NCBI GenBank assembly: GCA_016931665.1
Contig: JAFGEH010000205.1
Location: forward strand, 1-8,234
Direction: 5' to 3'
DNA length: 8,234 nucleotides
DNA from: Candidatus Cloacimonadota bacterium
GTDB lineage: Bacteria; Cloacimonadota; Cloacimonadia; Cloacimonadales; TCS61
The notes below the pieces were generated by a model. The model was not told where the DNA came from and searched no databases. It saw only the letters and a list, made by a program, of their open reading frames with translations. This document shows positions 7,295-8,234 of the stretch, piece by piece. The position numbers and the translations under genes are program-made. Each line of letters starts with the position of its first letter. The stretch's first letter is position 1.

Positions 7295-8234
7295 ATGAAA
7301 CTGGCAGTTGATCTCCATTCCCATTCCAGCTATGCCGGAGGGGTGGGCAAGATAAGCCTTGAAGATATCTCTTTTATCATGAAAATAAAAGGCATTGATG
7401 TATTCGGTACGGGCGACTGCCTATGCCCTGCCCGTACAGCAGAACTCTCTTCACGGCTGCAGCAGAAATTCTCCGGACTTTATTCACTGACTGGTGATAA
7501 AAGCCTGTTCCTGTTGCAGACAGAAGTAATTTTTACCACCCGATTACCTGGGCATAAAAACAGAATAATAGCTCATCATCTGCTTCTTTTTCCGGATTTT
7601 TCAGCCCTATATCGTGTACAGAAACTACTCAGCAGTTGGCAGGTAAAGAATACCATAGGCCGCCCCTTCCTGATCAGTTCCGACCGGATTCAATTGCAGG
7701 ATCAACTGTTTTCAATCCTCGATCAGGACCAGGGTATTGAATTGATACCAGCGCATATCATGACCCCCGATGGCATTTATGGCAGCAGGAATAATCTGGA
7801 AGAATTATTGGAATTTTACGGGGACTTCCTTCCTAATATTCATGCCGTCGAAACGGGATTAAGCGCCGATCCCTCCATGCTGGAAAAGATCCCGGACCTG
7901 GCGGACCTGACCTTCATTTCAGCCAGCGATTGCCATAGCGCCGCCCTGAACAGGGTCGGAAGAGAATTCACTATTCTTGAAGCAAATGAGCTTTCCTATG
8001 CCGGAATCATTCGTGCGATCAGAGAAAACCAGGTTGTGATCACCGCTGAATTCCATCCAGCCGAGGGTAAATACTATCTCACCGGTCACCGTTTCTCACG
8101 TCCGGGCCATGCCGATTCACTCTGGTACGAAGAAAAAACCGCTTGCAGCGGGATCTGTCCCGTTTGCGGTAAAACTATGCTTACCGGAGTTAAGCAGCGC
8201 TGTTTTCAGCTCCAGGATGAGCAGATCAAACCTC
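7295..8234 (+). CDS. PHP-domain nuclease, divergent Endonuclease Q homologue (3' truncated by window)
   Basis: An open frame starts three bases after the TPR stop and runs off the right edge after 313 codons. The PHP metal-site pattern is present: DLHSHS (6-11), GTGD (38-41), Glu77, AHH (93-95), PAH (152-154), Glu186 and SASDCH (209-214). Further blocks match my memory of Endonuclease Q: GRP (122-124), ETGLSADPSM (186-195), GREF (222-225), PAEGKYYLTGHR (255-266) and a zinc-finger-like CPVCGK with TGV (288-299). EndoQ nicks DNA 5' of deaminated bases (uracil, hypoxanthine, xanthine) and abasic sites; it is best known from Thermococcales, some methanogens and a few bacteria. About 75-110 C-terminal residues should lie outside the window. 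Oddities: the cysteine I expect after GHR is absent and a new one sits at 284; a histidine expected after TGD is Cys44; the expected WTPWF is TPDGI. It is probably cytoplasmic and cotranscribed with the TPR gene. A weak GGAA serves as ribosome site. A related PHP phosphoesterase is the alternative. Confidence 0.82.
   Translation, partial: MKLAVDLHSHSSYAGGVGKISLEDISFIMKIKGIDVFGTGDCLCPARTAELSSRLQQKFSGLYSLTGDKSLFLLQTEVIFTTRLPGHKNRIIAHHLLLFPDFSALYRVQKLLSSWQVKNTIGRPFLISSDRIQLQDQLFSILDQDQGIELIPAHIMTPDGIYGSRNNLEELLEFYGDFLPNIHAVETGLSADPSMLEKIPDLADLTFISASDCHSAALNRVGREFTILEANELSYAGIIRAIRENQVVITAEFHPAEGKYYLTGHRFSRPGHADSLWYEEKTACSGICPVCGKTMLTGVKQRCFQLQDEQIKP

Noticed and set aside
7295..8234. PHP-domain DNA polymerase X or histidinol phosphatase
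   Set aside because: The ETGLSADP, EGKYxxxGHR and CPVCG blocks fit Endonuclease Q rather than HisK-type phosphatases, and no polymerase domain is present.

Overview
The window looks like ordinary chromosomal DNA from an uncultured Gram-negative-type bacterium with moderate GC. An exported giant TPR protein implies a periplasm or outer compartment. The style of the genes (a HAMP-less AHDLKNP histidine kinase, a very long periplasmic TPR protein, strongly Shine-Dalgarno-led starts) recalls the FCB group, for example Cloacimonadota. That placement is an impression from gene style, not a computed assignment. I see no tRNA, rRNA, CRISPR array, transposase or phage gene.

Layout, left to right. Bases 1-54 are non-coding and carry two copies of CCTGTCAA. 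A membrane histidine kinase lies on the minus strand (55-1098). It is divergent from a small TerB-like protein on the plus strand (1331-2029), across a 232-bp gap that holds outward-facing promoter-like elements. A 41-bp convergent gap with a perfect 14-bp palindrome follows. Next is a two-gene minus-strand operon: a TauE/SafE-family permease (2886-3635) whose stop overlaps the start of a DMT/EamA-like permease (2071-2886). After a second divergent gap (3636-3784), which carries an 8-bp-arm inverted repeat, comes a two-gene plus-strand operon. Its first gene encodes a secreted protein of about 1168 residues built almost entirely of TPR-like repeats (3785-7291). Three bases later begins a PHP-domain protein that I identify as a divergent Endonuclease Q homologue (7295 to beyond the window edge).

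The two permeases probably work as a translationally coupled export or uptake pair of unknown substrate. The kinase has no response regulator inside the window. The TPR protein is predicted to be extracytoplasmic and the EndoQ-like nuclease cytoplasmic, so their tight linkage probably reflects shared transcription rather than a shared complex. The most notable points are the EndoQ homologue with altered zinc-finger and metal-site motifs, two start-codon corrections backed by Shine-Dalgarno sites, and the confinement of every exact TTGACA hexamer to the small non-coding fraction. I found no convincing wholly new biological system.
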